64,000 nucleotides of DNA from Prochlorococcus marinus (GTDB lineage: Bacteria; Cyanobacteriota; Cyanobacteriia; PCC-6307; Cyanobiaceae), in the NCBI RefSeq assembly GCF_001180265.1, contig NZ_CVSW01000032.1, positions 186,001 to 250,000 of the forward strand. The letters are read 5' to 3'. Position 1 is the stretch's first letter. Every line of letters starts with the position of its first letter. The notes below the pieces were generated by a model. It ran no database searches and was not told the DNA's origin. It was given only the letters and a program-made list of their open reading frames with translations. This document shows, one piece after another, positions 36,622 to 45,000 of the stretch. Position numbers and translations under genes: made by a program.

Positions 36622-38430
36622 ATGAATTTAATTGCAGTAGTTAGTAATAATTTTGATGCGTTTATAACGGTAGTTGTTTTAATAATGTCAATAATTTTGT
36701 TTATTAAAAATACTATTGCGCCAGAATTGACTGGTTTGTTATGTGTTGGAATATTTATAGCTACAGGGGTTCTTTCTCCTGAAAAAGCTTTAGCTGGATT
36801 TGGTAGCCCATCCTTAATTACTCTTATGGGTTTGTTTGCAGTTTCTTCTGCGTTATTTAAAAGTGGTGCTTTAGACAGAGTAAGAGAATTGATTTCTTCT
36901 GAAAGTATTAGAACGCCAAGGAAATTAATTTCTTTAATAGCTTTTTTGATTGCTCCAATATCTGGAATTGTACCTAATACGCCAGTAGTAGCATCTTTGT
37001 TACCATTAGTTGAAGGTTGGTGTGAGCGGAGAAATATATCACCATCAAAAGTTTTATTACCTCTTTCTTTTGCTACTTTACTAGGTGGAACACTGACATT
37101 ATTAGGTAGCTCAGTAAATCTTCTTGTAAGTGATATTAGTCAACAATTAGGTTATGGAGCTTTGGAATTATTTAGTTTGACCGCAATCGGAATTCCTGTA
37201 TGGCTTATAGGTACAACCTACATGATTTTAGTTTCTGACGTGCTTTTACCAGATAGAGGAAGAGATAAGGAATTTATTAAAAATGGTGATATGAATATAT
37301 ATTTTACTGAAGTTACTATTCCCTCTACTTCAGAATTAGTTGGACAATCTGTCAGAAATAGTAGATTGCAAAGACGATTTGACGTTGATGTTCTGGAATT
37401 GCAACGAAATGGAGAAGTTATTCTTCCTCCTTTGGCTGATAGAAAGATTGAACCGGATGATAGATTAATAATCCGCGTTACAAGGGCAGACTTATTTAGG
37501 CTGCAGCAGGAACATACCATTTTGTTAGGTGAAAACAAAACATCTTTCGATGGAGCTAATGTTTTCTCAGATGATGAAGGTACTAAGACTTTTGAAGCCT
37601 TGTTACCTGCTGGCTCAACTTTAGCTGGTGCAAGTTTGAGAGAATTAAGATTTAGGCAGCGTCATAATGCAACTGTTTTGGCACTAAGAAGAGGACAACA
37701 AACTGTTCAGGAGAGATTAGGCCAAGCTGTTTTAAGGGCTGGAGATGTTTTATTATTGCAAGCACCGCTAGATTCAATAAGAGGTTTGCAAGCTAGTAAT
37801 GATTTGCTTATTTTAGATCAATTCGAAGACGATTTACCTTTTTTGATAAAAAAACCTATATCGATTGCAATTGCAATAGGAATGGTTGTTTTGCCTTCAG
37901 TTTCTGATATTCCATTAGTAGGCTCAGTCCTTTTAGCAGTCATTGCCATGGTGGCTTGTGGATGTTTAAGACCTGCAGAGATACAAAAATCAATTAGATT
38001 AGACGTCATTTTGTTGTTGGGATCTTTATCTTGCTTTAGTGTGGCTATGCAAGTAACAGGATTAGCAGATTTAATTGCAGTCAATCTAAATTTTGTACTT
38101 AATGGAATGCCTTTGTATTTTGCACTATTCGTAATTTTTGTATCGACAGTTATTCTTACACAATTTATAAGTAATGCAGCTTCGGTTGCTTTGATTTTGC
38201 CTGTTGCTATTGAATTCTCAAATGTTTTAGGCATTTCACCAAGCGCTTTAATAATGCTTGTTTTGTTTGGTGCAAGTCAATCTTTCTTGACTCCAATGGG
38301 TTATCAAACAAATTTAATGGTTTATGGTCCTGGAAGATATAGATTTTTTGATATCGCAAAATATGGAGCTGGATTAACACTTATAATGTCATTTACTGTG
38401 CCAGCATTGATAATTTTAAATTACGGGTAA
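36622..38430 (+). CDS. SLC13/DASS-type anion transporter with two TrkA_C domains
   Basis: A 602-residue membrane transporter. Residues 1-205 and 415-602 are hydrophobic, with a P-loop-like PISGIVPNTPVVASLLPLVEGW and, at the end, TQFISNAASVALILPVAIEF, the repeated inverted hairpins of the DASS family. Between them are two cytosolic RCK_C domains (residues about 225-300 and 320-395; RLQRRFDVDVLELQRNGE and RFRQRHNATVLALRRGQQ). Homologues (SAC1/SLT-like) carry sulfate; proximity to cysH is suggestive but the substrate is an inference. It lies 4 bp upstream of ktrB. Confidence 0.88.
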   Translation: MNLIAVVSNNFDAFITVVVLIMSIILFIKNTIAPELTGLLCVGIFIATGVLSPEKALAGFGSPSLITLMGLFAVSSALFKSGALDRVRELISSESIRTPRKLISLIAFLIAPISGIVPNTPVVASLLPLVEGWCERRNISPSKVLLPLSFATLLGGTLTLLGSSVNLLVSDISQQLGYGALELFSLTAIGIPVWLIGTTYMILVSDVLLPDRGRDKEFIKNGDMNIYFTEVTIPSTSELVGQSVRNSRLQRRFDVDVLELQRNGEVILPPLADRKIEPDDRLIIRVTRADLFRLQQEHTILLGENKTSFDGANVFSDDEGTKTFEALLPAGSTLAGASLRELRFRQRHNATVLALRRGQQTVQERLGQAVLRAGDVLLLQAPLDSIRGLQASNDLLILDQFEDDLPFLIKKPISIAIAIGMVVLPSVSDIPLVGSVLLAVIAMVACGCLRPAEIQKSIRLDVILLLGSLSCFSVAMQVTGLADLIAVNLNFVLNGMPLYFALFVIFVSTVILTQFISNAASVALILPVAIEFSNVLGISPSALIMLVLFGASQSFLTPMGYQTNLMVYGPGRYRFFDIAKYGAGLTLIMSFTVPALIILNYG

Positions 38431-38434
38431 TATC

Positions 38435-39838
38435 GTGAAATTCACAAGTAAGGTTTATAAGTTAAAAGATGCTTACAAAAAGCTATCTGTACCTCAATTT
38501 ACTATTGTTACAGGCTTGTTTATTATTTGCCTTGGAACTTTAATTTTGAGCTCTCCGTTATGTTCATCTTCAAAGGTTGGTTTGTGGGAAGCATTTTTTA
38601 CATCTACTTCTGCAATAACCGTTACTGGCTTAACCATAATAGATATTGGTGTTGACTTAAATATCTTTGGTCAAGTTTTCTTAGCTTTTATGCTTTTATC
38701 TGGTGGTCTAGGATTAATGGCTATTACAACATTTTTACAAGGGTTTGTTGTAAAGGGGACAAAGCTAAGAACCAGATTAGATAAAGGAAAGACGTTAGAT
38801 GAATTTGGAGTTGGAGGAATTGGTCGAACTTTTCAAAGCATTGCTATTACTGCGTTTAGTATCATATCCTTGGGCGCAATTGTATTATATTCTTTTGGAT
38901 TTGTAGACATTCAAAATAATTGGGAAAGACTATGGTCCTCAATTTTTCATAGCATTTCTGCTTATAACAATGCAGGATTTTCGTTAATGTCAAATAGTCT
39001 CCAAGACTATAGAACAAATTATTTGGTGAATAGTGTTTTTGTTTTTCTCATTGTTATGGGTGGATTGGGTTGGCGGGTTATTGATGATATTTGGAGTCAT
39101 AAAAAAAATCTTTCTTATAAGAAATTAAGCCTTCATTCCAGACTAGTTATTAGGACAAGTTTGTCTTTAATATTGTTCGGATCATTAGGATTCTTTATCA
39201 CTGAATCATTGCTAAATAGTCAATTTTTTAATGATTTAAATTTGTTTGAACGGTTAATGTCATCTATCTTCGAAACAGTTAGTGCAAGAACTGCAGGCTT
39301 TACAAATTTTCCGATTTCTTTGAACTCTATCTCAGATACGGGCCTCTTATTATTAATGACACTTATGTTTATTGGAGCAAGTACAGGAGGTACTGGTGGA
39401 GGGATAAAAACAACCACATTTATTGCTTTAATGGCTGCAACTAGATCAACTTTAAGAGGTCAGAAAGATGTAATTATTAGCAATAGATTAATTTCAGATA
39501 AAGTTATTTTAAAGGCAGTTGGAATCACAGTTGGATCTCTGCTTTTTGTTCTTTTAATGGCAATGTTGCTTAGTACAACTAATACTTTTGTTAAAAAAGA
39601 ATCATTCACATTCCTAGAAATTCTGTTCACTTGCGTATCTGCATTTGCAACAGTTGGTTTTGATATTGGTTTAACCGCAAAATTAAATCATTTTGGTCAA
39701 TTTATTCTTATTGTAGGTATGTTTGTGGGCAGACTTGGGATCCTTTTGCTTTTAAGTGCACTTTGGCAGGCTCTTTATAAGAGTAGAATAGATAGACAAA
39801 AGAGAATTGGCTATCCTAGGGCTGATCTATATGTTTAG
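38435..39838 (+). CDS. ktrB: K+ uptake transporter membrane subunit KtrB/TrkH
   Basis: A 467-residue cation channel subunit with four membrane-pore-membrane units. The selectivity-filter glycines are visible in SAITVTGLTI, YNNAGFSLM, SARTAGFTNFP and FATVGFDIGL. The start is a GTG at 38435, 4 bp after the SLC13-type gene, so the three genes look translationally linked. With the KtrA gene 18 bp on it makes a Na+-dependent K+ uptake system. Confidence 0.93.
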   Translation: MKFTSKVYKLKDAYKKLSVPQFTIVTGLFIICLGTLILSSPLCSSSKVGLWEAFFTSTSAITVTGLTIIDIGVDLNIFGQVFLAFMLLSGGLGLMAITTFLQGFVVKGTKLRTRLDKGKTLDEFGVGGIGRTFQSIAITAFSIISLGAIVLYSFGFVDIQNNWERLWSSIFHSISAYNNAGFSLMSNSLQDYRTNYLVNSVFVFLIVMGGLGWRVIDDIWSHKKNLSYKKLSLHSRLVIRTSLSLILFGSLGFFITESLLNSQFFNDLNLFERLMSSIFETVSARTAGFTNFPISLNSISDTGLLLLMTLMFIGASTGGTGGGIKTTTFIALMAATRSTLRGQKDVIISNRLISDKVILKAVGITVGSLLFVLLMAMLLSTTNTFVKKESFTFLEILFTCVSAFATVGFDIGLTAKLNHFGQFILIVGMFVGRLGILLLLSALWQALYKSRIDRQKRIGYPRADLYV

Positions 39839-39856
39839 AATTGATTGAGTTTTATT

Positions 39857-40561
39857 ATGGCTGATTGGTGGCAGTGGTCTCAAAAGAAAGAAAATGAAGC
39901 ACTCACTTTTGCAGTTGTCGGCGTTGGAAGATTTGGAACCGCAGTTTGCAGAGAACTTATTAGTAATGGTGCTGATGTTTTGGCTGCAGATTATTCGGAA
40001 AAAGCTATTGATGATTTAAGGCAATTAGAACCTTCGATAGAAGCGAGAGTTGTAGATTGTACTGATGAAGAGTCTATGAAGGAATCGGGAATTCTTGAAA
40101 TGAATACTGTTGTAGTGGGTATTAGTGAACCTATTGAAGCAAGTATAACTACAACTCTTATTGCTAAGGATAGTGAAGGTAGTAAAGTTAAAAGAGTAAT
40201 AGCGAGAGCTACCAGTGACTTGCACGAAAAAATGTTAAAAAGAGTAGGTGCAGACAAAGTTGTTTTCCCATCTAGGATGCAAGGAGAAAGATTAGGTTTA
40301 GAACTAGTAAGACCAAACCTAATCGAAAGATTGGAACTAGATAATCAAACTGGTATAGATGAAATAACTGTTCCAGAAGAATTTATAGGAAGATCTTTAA
40401 GAGATTTAAATTTGAGGAAAAATTATTTAGTCAATGTTCTTGCTGCAGGACCTGCTGAAGAGTTAACAGTTAATCCTCCAGCAAAATATATTTTGGAAAG
40501 AGGAAATATTTTGGTAGTTATGGGTAAAACTGTAGATTTACAGAAATTGCCTCAAAATTAA
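39857..40561 (+). CDS. ktrA: K+ uptake regulatory subunit KtrA/TrkA
   Basis: A 234-residue cytosolic RCK protein that gates KtrB. The N-terminal Rossmann motif is FAVVGVGRFGTAVCREL, with AADYSEKAI at the end of the second strand; the C-terminal RCK_C domain includes VPEEFIGRSLRDLNLRKNYLVNVLAAG. The ATG at 39857 (MADWWQWSQKKE) is preferred over an upstream TTG at 39845. It follows ktrB directly and converges with the ribbon-helix-helix gene. Confidence 0.93.
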   Translation: MADWWQWSQKKENEALTFAVVGVGRFGTAVCRELISNGADVLAADYSEKAIDDLRQLEPSIEARVVDCTDEESMKESGILEMNTVVVGISEPIEASITTTLIAKDSEGSKVKRVIARATSDLHEKMLKRVGADKVVFPSRMQGERLGLELVRPNLIERLELDNQTGIDEITVPEEFIGRSLRDLNLRKNYLVNVLAAGPAEELTVNPPAKYILERGNILVVMGKTVDLQKLPQN

Positions 40562-40567
40562 TTATTT

Positions 40568-40870
40568 TTAATCAGATTTTTTATAGTATCTAATCCTTTG
40601 AGGAGCTCTTTTTAATCTTCTGACGCTTTGTTTTTCAAGTTCATCTCTAAATTTATCAGTATTTAAATTATTTTCTAAAACAGGTGATTTACTTTCTTTT
40701 TCGAAATATTTTTTTATACCCTCTTGTATTAACACTTTTGCCATATTACTTACAGTCCTAGATTCATTATCTGCCAAAATAGTTAATTGCTCACATATCA
40801 ATTCTGGAAGAACTACTTGAATTCTGGGGGATTTAGGCTTCCCATTAGTTGAGTTTTGGCGGGTAGCCAT
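40568..40870 (-). CDS. ribbon-helix-helix (CopG-like) protein
   Basis: A 100-residue basic protein. Residues 14-60 (PRIQVVLPELICEQLTILAD, then ESRTVSNMAKVLIQEGIKKYF) show the beta-strand plus two-helix pattern of the CopG/Arc/MetJ ribbon-helix-helix fold. The remainder is Lys/Arg/Glu-rich. These are small DNA-binding regulators, often autoregulatory. The 117-bp gap to the divergent gene at 40988 contains an inverted repeat that could be its operator. No toxin gene is adjacent, so an antitoxin role is not supported. Confidence 0.65.
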   Translation of the reverse strand: MATRQNSTNGKPKSPRIQVVLPELICEQLTILADNESRTVSNMAKVLIQEGIKKYFEKESKSPVLENNLNTDKFRDELEKQSVRRLKRAPQRIRYYKKSD

Positions 40871-40893
40871 GAGTCAAAGTTGATAACTGTTAC

Positions 40894-40944
40894 TTATTAG
40901 TATACACAGTTAGTCAAGGATACTATCTTTGTGTATATTATTAG
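40894..40944. promoter_or_regulatory. inverted repeat in the divergent promoter of the ribbon-helix-helix gene
   Basis: TTATTAG-TATACACA (40894-40908) and TGTGTATA-TTATTAG (40930-40944) flank a 21-bp spacer. The 8-bp arms TATACACA/TGTGTATA are perfect inverted copies and each is bordered by the heptamer TTATTAG in the same orientation. It sits between the starts of the minus-strand ribbon-helix-helix gene and the plus-strand gene at 40988. A dimer-binding operator is plausible. Confidence 0.45.
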
Positions 40945-40987
40945 TAAGGAAATTTATGTCCGTATCAATTAATTGTTTTATTGTCCC

Positions 40988-41326
40988 ATGAAAAATTCAA
41001 GAAAAATTGATTCTCCTAAAAGATCGATAATTGATAAACCGAAAAAAAGATTAGTCAATTCTGATTTACAGGATAATGAAAATAGTGACGTTTTGGTATC
41101 AGCTGTAATTAGTCCATATTTGTTAACACATCTTCACCATATTCTTCAGCAATCTGAGTATTATGCCCAAAAAGATGGTAGAAAATCTCACGCAGCTAAC
41201 TTCGCGAAACTAAGAAAAGTTTTATGTTTAGACGCAAGAAGTATGGCAGATGCCTCTGCAAAAGAGATAAAAGATATGGATAATGATTTATCTAATAATA
41301 AATATAATGAACAAAATGTAGCTTGA
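40988..41326 (+). CDS. conserved hypothetical protein, helical
   Basis: A 112-residue protein from the ATG at 40988 (MKNSRKIDSPKRSIIDKPKK); a TTG five codons upstream (40973) is less likely. The first 40 residues are basic. The middle (VSAVISPYLLTHLHHILQQSEYYAQKDGRKSHAANFAKLRKVLCLDARSMA) is helical, and the end is acidic and Asn-rich. No family recognised. It is divergent from the ribbon-helix-helix regulator and 34 bp upstream of the Nif11-like gene, so the two may form one unit. Confidence 0.6.
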   Translation: MKNSRKIDSPKRSIIDKPKKRLVNSDLQDNENSDVLVSAVISPYLLTHLHHILQQSEYYAQKDGRKSHAANFAKLRKVLCLDARSMADASAKEIKDMDNDLSNNKYNEQNVA

Positions 41327-41360
41327 AGTAATAATCTATTAATAAATAGATTTTAAAAAC

Positions 41361-41591
41361 ATGTCCAGTAATGCTGAAAAGCTCTATAAGTTAATAGCCA
41401 ACGATTCCAAAAAGAAACAAAGTCTGTTTATGACAGCCTTAACTAATCCCAAAAAAGCCTTAGATAAAATATGCGATATTGGCAACGAGTTAAATATTTC
41501 TGTGACTAAAGAAGAGGTTATTGAATATTTGAGTACTATTGATGATGAGGCAACTAAAATGTGGTTAATCAAGGCTCGAGGAGGTCTTTAG
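41361..41591 (+). CDS. small Nif11-like protein
   Basis: A 76-residue protein with a pattern like Nif11 domains: a charged first helix (EKLYKLIANDSKKKQSLF), an Asn-Pro turn (TNPKKALDKICDIGNELN) and a terminal VTKEEVIEYLS helix. It ends KARGGL, so a Gly-Gly lies near the C-terminus but no Cys/Ser/Thr-rich core follows. Nif11 relatives in picocyanobacteria include leaders of ribosomal peptides (prochlorosins) and unrelated small proteins. Without a core peptide or maturation gene here, a lanthipeptide role is not supported. Confidence 0.5.
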   Translation: MSSNAEKLYKLIANDSKKKQSLFMTALTNPKKALDKICDIGNELNISVTKEEVIEYLSTIDDEATKMWLIKARGGL

Positions 41592-41745
41592 GAAAAGGTT
41601 TCGAATAATTATTATTTGGATTAGTAATAGGTTTTATTCTTTTGTTGTAGCCTCCTCCACCAGCCAAAGTCCAAAAAAACCAATAACTTGGAATTGCAAG
41701 AGCTGCAGCTATGAAAATAACTACAATTTGTTCTATTCTTTTCAT
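41569..41745 (-). CDS. small membrane protein overlapping the Nif11-like gene end
   Basis: A 58-residue ATG frame reading MKRIEQIVVIFIAAALAIPS, a YWFFWTLAGGGGY motif and a KPITNPNNNYSKPFPKDLLEP tail. A single transmembrane helix (residues 6-26) with aromatic/Gly border and a basic Pro-rich cytosolic tail looks like a real small cyanobacterial membrane protein. Its last 23 bases overlap the end of the convergent Nif11-like gene. No family recognised. Confidence 0.6.
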   Translation of the reverse strand: MKRIEQIVVIFIAAALAIPSYWFFWTLAGGGGYNKRIKPITNPNNNYSKPFPKDLLEP

Positions 41746-41817
41746 GATTTAATTTTATTCCACAAAATATTTTTTAGTAAATAAGCCACAGATTTTGTAA
41801 ATTCAATTTTTAAAACA

Positions 41818-43443
41818 GTGATTAGATTTGAAGGTGTAAGCAAAATTTATTCTACAGATGTTGTTTTAAAAAATATTAGTTGGGAGATTAAGAAAGGAGA
41901 AAAAGTTGGCTTAGTTGGTTCTAATGGTGCAGGTAAATCAACCCAATTTAAGATTTTAATTGGAGAGGAAGAGCAAACTAGTGGAACGATCATCAAAGAG
42001 GGAAATCCTAAAATTGCCCATTTAAAGCAGGAGTTTGATTGTAATTTGAATTTTTCAGTGAGACAGGAATTAGAAAGTTCTTTTAAAGATATACAAATTG
42101 TTGCCATCAAACTTTTAGAAATTGAGAATAAAATGAAATCGTTGGATGTAAAAAAAAATTCCGATGAACTTGAAATATTTGTAAATCAACTCGCAAAATA
42201 TCAAGCAAAATTTGAAGCTTTAGGTGGTTATAAAATGCAATCTGATGTAGAAAAAATATTACCAAAATTAGGCTTTTCTTTTGAAGATGCTGATAAATTA
42301 GTTGGCAATTTCTCTGGTGGCTGGCAGATGAAAGTTGCACTTGGAAAAATAATCTTACAAAAACCTGATTTACTTTTACTGGATGAACCAACCAATCATT
42401 TAGATTTAGAAACTATTTTTTGGTTGGAAGAATATCTATCATCGCTTAAAATCGCAGTTATAATAATTAGCCATGATAGATATTTCTTAGATAAATTATG
42501 TAAAAAAATAATTTTTGTAGATAGAGGAACATCTGAAACATATTATGGGAACTATTCTTTTTTTGTAGAACAGAAATCTTTGAATGAAGAATCTCAAAAT
42601 AAGGCATATCAATTACAACAAAAAGAAATTGAGTTACAGAAGAGGTATATAGATAGATTTAGAGCTAGTGCAACTAGAAGTTCTCAAGCAAAGAGTAGAG
42701 AAAAACAATTAAAAAAGATTTCTAAAATTGAGGCTCCCATAGCAAAATCAAAAAGTCCTGTTTTTAATTTTCCAGAGTGCCCTCGCTCAGGAAAATTAGT
42801 TTTAAATATCAAAAATTTGTCTCATAGTTTCGAGGATAAAATTCTTTTTTTAGATATTAATTTAAAGATTTCTTCTGGGGAGAAAATAGCAATATTGGGA
42901 CCTAATGGCTGTGGCAAATCTACATTGCTTAAAATTATCATGAAAAAAATATCTCCTGAAATTGGAGAAATTAATCTTGGTAAACATAATATAATTACTA
43001 GCTATTATGAACAGAATCAGGCTGAAGCACTTTCACTTGACGAAAGGGTTATTGACTTAATATGTAATAAGTCTCCAGAATGGTCACAAAAAAAAGTTAG
43101 AACATTTTTAGGGGGTTTTGGCTTTCAAAATGAAACTGTTTTTAAATATATTAAACAACTCAGTGGAGGGGAAAAGGCAAGATTAGCATTGGCGCTCATG
43201 ATTATAAATCCTAGTAATTTCCTTCTTTTGGACGAACCAACTAATCATTTGGATCTGCAATCTAAGGAAAACTTAGAATTAGCAATTAAAAATTATAAAG
43301 GTTCATTATTGATCATTTCTCATGATCGGTATTTTATTTCAAAGGTTGCAAATAGAATTATTGAAATTAAAGATTCAAAGTTATTTTCATATGATGGTAA
43401 TTACGAATATTTTTTAGAAAAAACTCAAAGCCAAAAATTTTGA
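41818..43443 (+). CDS. ABC-F family ATPase (ribosome-associated, EttA/Uup type)
   Basis: A 541-residue soluble protein with two ATPase domains and no membrane part. The first has Walker A GSNGAGKSTQF (about 37-45), signature NFSGGWQMKVALG and Walker B LLLLDEPTNHLD; the second has [12 protein letters not shown] (about 361-370), QLSGGEKARLALAL and LLLDEPTNHLD. A charged linker (LQKRYIDRFRASATRSSQAKSREKQ) joins them, the P-site tRNA-interaction motif. ABC-F proteins act on the ribosome to relieve stalling. The start is a GTG (41818). Its stop overlaps the next ATG (TGATG). Confidence 0.93.
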   Translation: MIRFEGVSKIYSTDVVLKNISWEIKKGEKVGLVGSNGAGKSTQFKILIGEEEQTSGTIIKEGNPKIAHLKQEFDCNLNFSVRQELESSFKDIQIVAIKLLEIENKMKSLDVKKNSDELEIFVNQLAKYQAKFEALGGYKMQSDVEKILPKLGFSFEDADKLVGNFSGGWQMKVALGKIILQKPDLLLLDEPTNHLDLETIFWLEEYLSSLKIAVIIISHDRYFLDKLCKKIIFVDRGTSETYYGNYSFFVEQKSLNEESQNKAYQLQQKEIELQKRYIDRFRASATRSSQAKSREKQLKKISKIEAPIAKSKSPVFNFPECPRSGKLVLNIKNLSHSFEDKILFLDINLKISSGEKIAILGPNGCGKSTLLKIIMKKISPEIGEINLGKHNIITSYYEQNQAEALSLDERVIDLICNKSPEWSQKKVRTFLGGFGFQNETVFKYIKQLSGGEKARLALALMIINPSNFLLLDEPTNHLDLQSKENLELAIKNYKGSLLIISHDRYFISKVANRIIEIKDSKLFSYDGNYEYFLEKTQSQKF

Positions 43444-43598
43444 TGACTTTTAAAAAAATTTACAATTGGCTAAGTAAGATCACTCATTTATCTTTACATA
43501 GTTTACTGTCCTTGATTAATCTTAAAAATACAAAAATAGGTTTTAATGATTTAAATGAAAAATTACGATTTCCAAGAAAAACATTTTCAAATTTCTGA
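43443..43598 (+). CDS. possible small ORF overlapping the ABC-F stop codon
   Basis: A 51-codon frame starting at an ATG overlapping the ABC-F stop (TGATG), which is the classic reinitiation layout. The translation (MTFKKIYNWLSKITHLSLHS, then LLSLINLKNTKIGF) is basic and Leu-rich with no recognised domain. Its end overlaps the start of the twin-CX3C gene at 43555. It may be a real coupled peptide or only a chance frame in AT-rich DNA. Confidence 0.35.
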   Translation: MTFKKIYNWLSKITHLSLHSLLSLINLKNTKIGFNDLNEKLRFPRKTFSNF

Positions 43599-43698
43599 TC
43601 CTATTGAAAATTATTTTGAATGTATTTCAACCTGTGATTTACAAGATGGTAATTGCATTTCTAGATGCGTGGAAATACTCAAAGAGAATAACGGTTAA
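43555..43698 (+). CDS. twin-CX3C microprotein
   Basis: A 47-residue protein reading MKNYDFQEKHFQISDPIENY, then FECISTCDLQDGNCISRCVEILKENNG. The two CX3C motifs (Cys23/27 and Cys34/38) separated by six residues would suit a disulfide-bonded helical hairpin or a metal or cluster site. The acidic-aromatic lead-in (DPIENYFEC) and Cys spacing make coding very likely. No signal peptide is seen, so it should be cytosolic. It overlaps the end of htrA by 4 bp (convergent). Function unknown. Confidence 0.65.
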   Translation: MKNYDFQEKHFQISDPIENYFECISTCDLQDGNCISRCVEILKENNG

Positions 43699-44828
43699 AA
43701 CTTTGAGTTATTTTGCAGATTTGTAATATCTGTTGGTATTAATTTGATATTAATAAATTTATTTCTACGTTTTAATAATATATTTATTTGTTTCTTAATA
43801 CCATTTTTACTTATTTGGCTTATGACATCTGAAGCTTTCGCAACATCTTTATTTCCTACTTTTATGATTATGTCATTTACCAAAATTCCACTCTTTTCAG
43901 CTGGGCTATTAGGTAATACATAACCAACTTTTACGTCATTATTATTTGTTTTAGGATTCGTTTCATCTAAAAGGCTAATCCCAATCATAGGATGTATTAC
44001 TTTTCCATTATTTATTAGTTGATAGGCAATTTTTTTAGCTTTATTAATTGGGATTGCGAAACTTAATCCTGCTCCTGGACCTGATCTGATCAAGGTATTA
44101 ATTCCAATTACTTCTCCATTACTATTTAATAATGGACCTCCAGAGTTTCCAGGATTAATAGCAGCGTCTGTTTGTATAAGTTCAAGTTTTTTATCATATA
44201 TTCCCAATTGAGTTACGTTTCTATTTAGATTACTAATAATCCCAAGGGTAACTGTATTTTCTAGTCCGAATGGATTACCAACTGCGATTGCCCAATCACC
44301 AACTTTAATTTTTGATGAATCTCCTAATTCTGCTATTGGCCAAGGCCCTTTTCCTTCAATCTTAAGTACAGCTAAATCAGTAAAAAAATCTTGCCCTATA
44401 AGTTTTGCGTTTAATTTTTTACCATTGGTTAAACCTACCGTTACCTTATCGGATCCATTTACAACATGGGCATTAGTCATAACAAGTCCATCTGCGAAAA
44501 TAAATCCACTTCCTTGGCTTTGCTCTATTTTTGGCTGGTTTTCGTTAGGTAAATCTAGACCAAAAAATTTTTCAAAATATGGGTCTAGAAATAGTTGTGA
44601 ATTTCTTGGAAATTTCCTTCGCTTAACGTATCTTTGCGTATCAATTGTTACCACAGAAGAACCGGTTCTTTCAACAGCTTCAGTTATGAAAGATTTTTTT
44701 GAATATACATAAGATTCATTAATTTTTGGTTTAGTTAATGGTTGAGAAATTACATTTGTATGACTTACAGTACCCATTGTGAATAATGAATAGAGTATTA
44801 ATAATGCTTTGTGATTGTAGTTTTTCAA
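43695..44828 (-). CDS. HtrA/Deg-family serine protease
   Basis: A 377-residue periplasmic or thylakoid-lumen protease/chaperone. An N-terminal signal-like sequence (ALLILYSLFTMGTVSHT) precedes a trypsin-like domain whose catalytic triad is His121 (MTNAHVV), Asp151 (DLAVLKI) and Ser229 (GNSGGPL). One PDZ domain follows (residues about 285-365; GYVLPNSPAEKSGILVND). Cyanobacterial HhoA/HhoB/HtrA act in protein quality control and photosystem repair. It converges with the twin-CX3C gene. Confidence 0.93.
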   Translation of the reverse strand: MKNYNHKALLILYSLFTMGTVSHTNVISQPLTKPKINESYVYSKKSFITEAVERTGSSVVTIDTQRYVKRRKFPRNSQLFLDPYFEKFFGLDLPNENQPKIEQSQGSGFIFADGLVMTNAHVVNGSDKVTVGLTNGKKLNAKLIGQDFFTDLAVLKIEGKGPWPIAELGDSSKIKVGDWAIAVGNPFGLENTVTLGIISNLNRNVTQLGIYDKKLELIQTDAAINPGNSGGPLLNSNGEVIGINTLIRSGPGAGLSFAIPINKAKKIAYQLINNGKVIHPMIGISLLDETNPKTNNNDVKVGYVLPNSPAEKSGILVNDIIIKVGNKDVAKASDVISQISKNGIKKQINILLKRRNKFINIKLIPTDITNLQNNSKF

Positions 44829-45000
44829 TTGTAATTCTTTTATGTTCTTCGAAGAAACTAATTACAAACTATTAGTATAATTCTAATATAACTACAAAAA
44901 TATTAATTTATATAGCGAATTATTTGTTTAACTAAAGTAGCTAATTTTCTTTTTTTCGAGCTATTATATTAATCAAACAACCAATTTAATTATAAGTTTA

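Noticed and set aside
37818..38234. 138-codon minus-strand frame inside the SLC13-type gene
   Set aside because: Antisense shadow of conserved membrane helices; no start signal or family sequence.
40568..40870. possible antitoxin of a toxin-antitoxin pair
   Set aside because: The ribbon-helix-helix protein has no adjacent toxin gene; the neighbours are ktrA and a divergent unknown gene.
41361..41591. prochlorosin (lanthipeptide) precursor
   Set aside because: No Cys/Ser/Thr core follows the Gly-Gly and no LanM or transporter partner is near.
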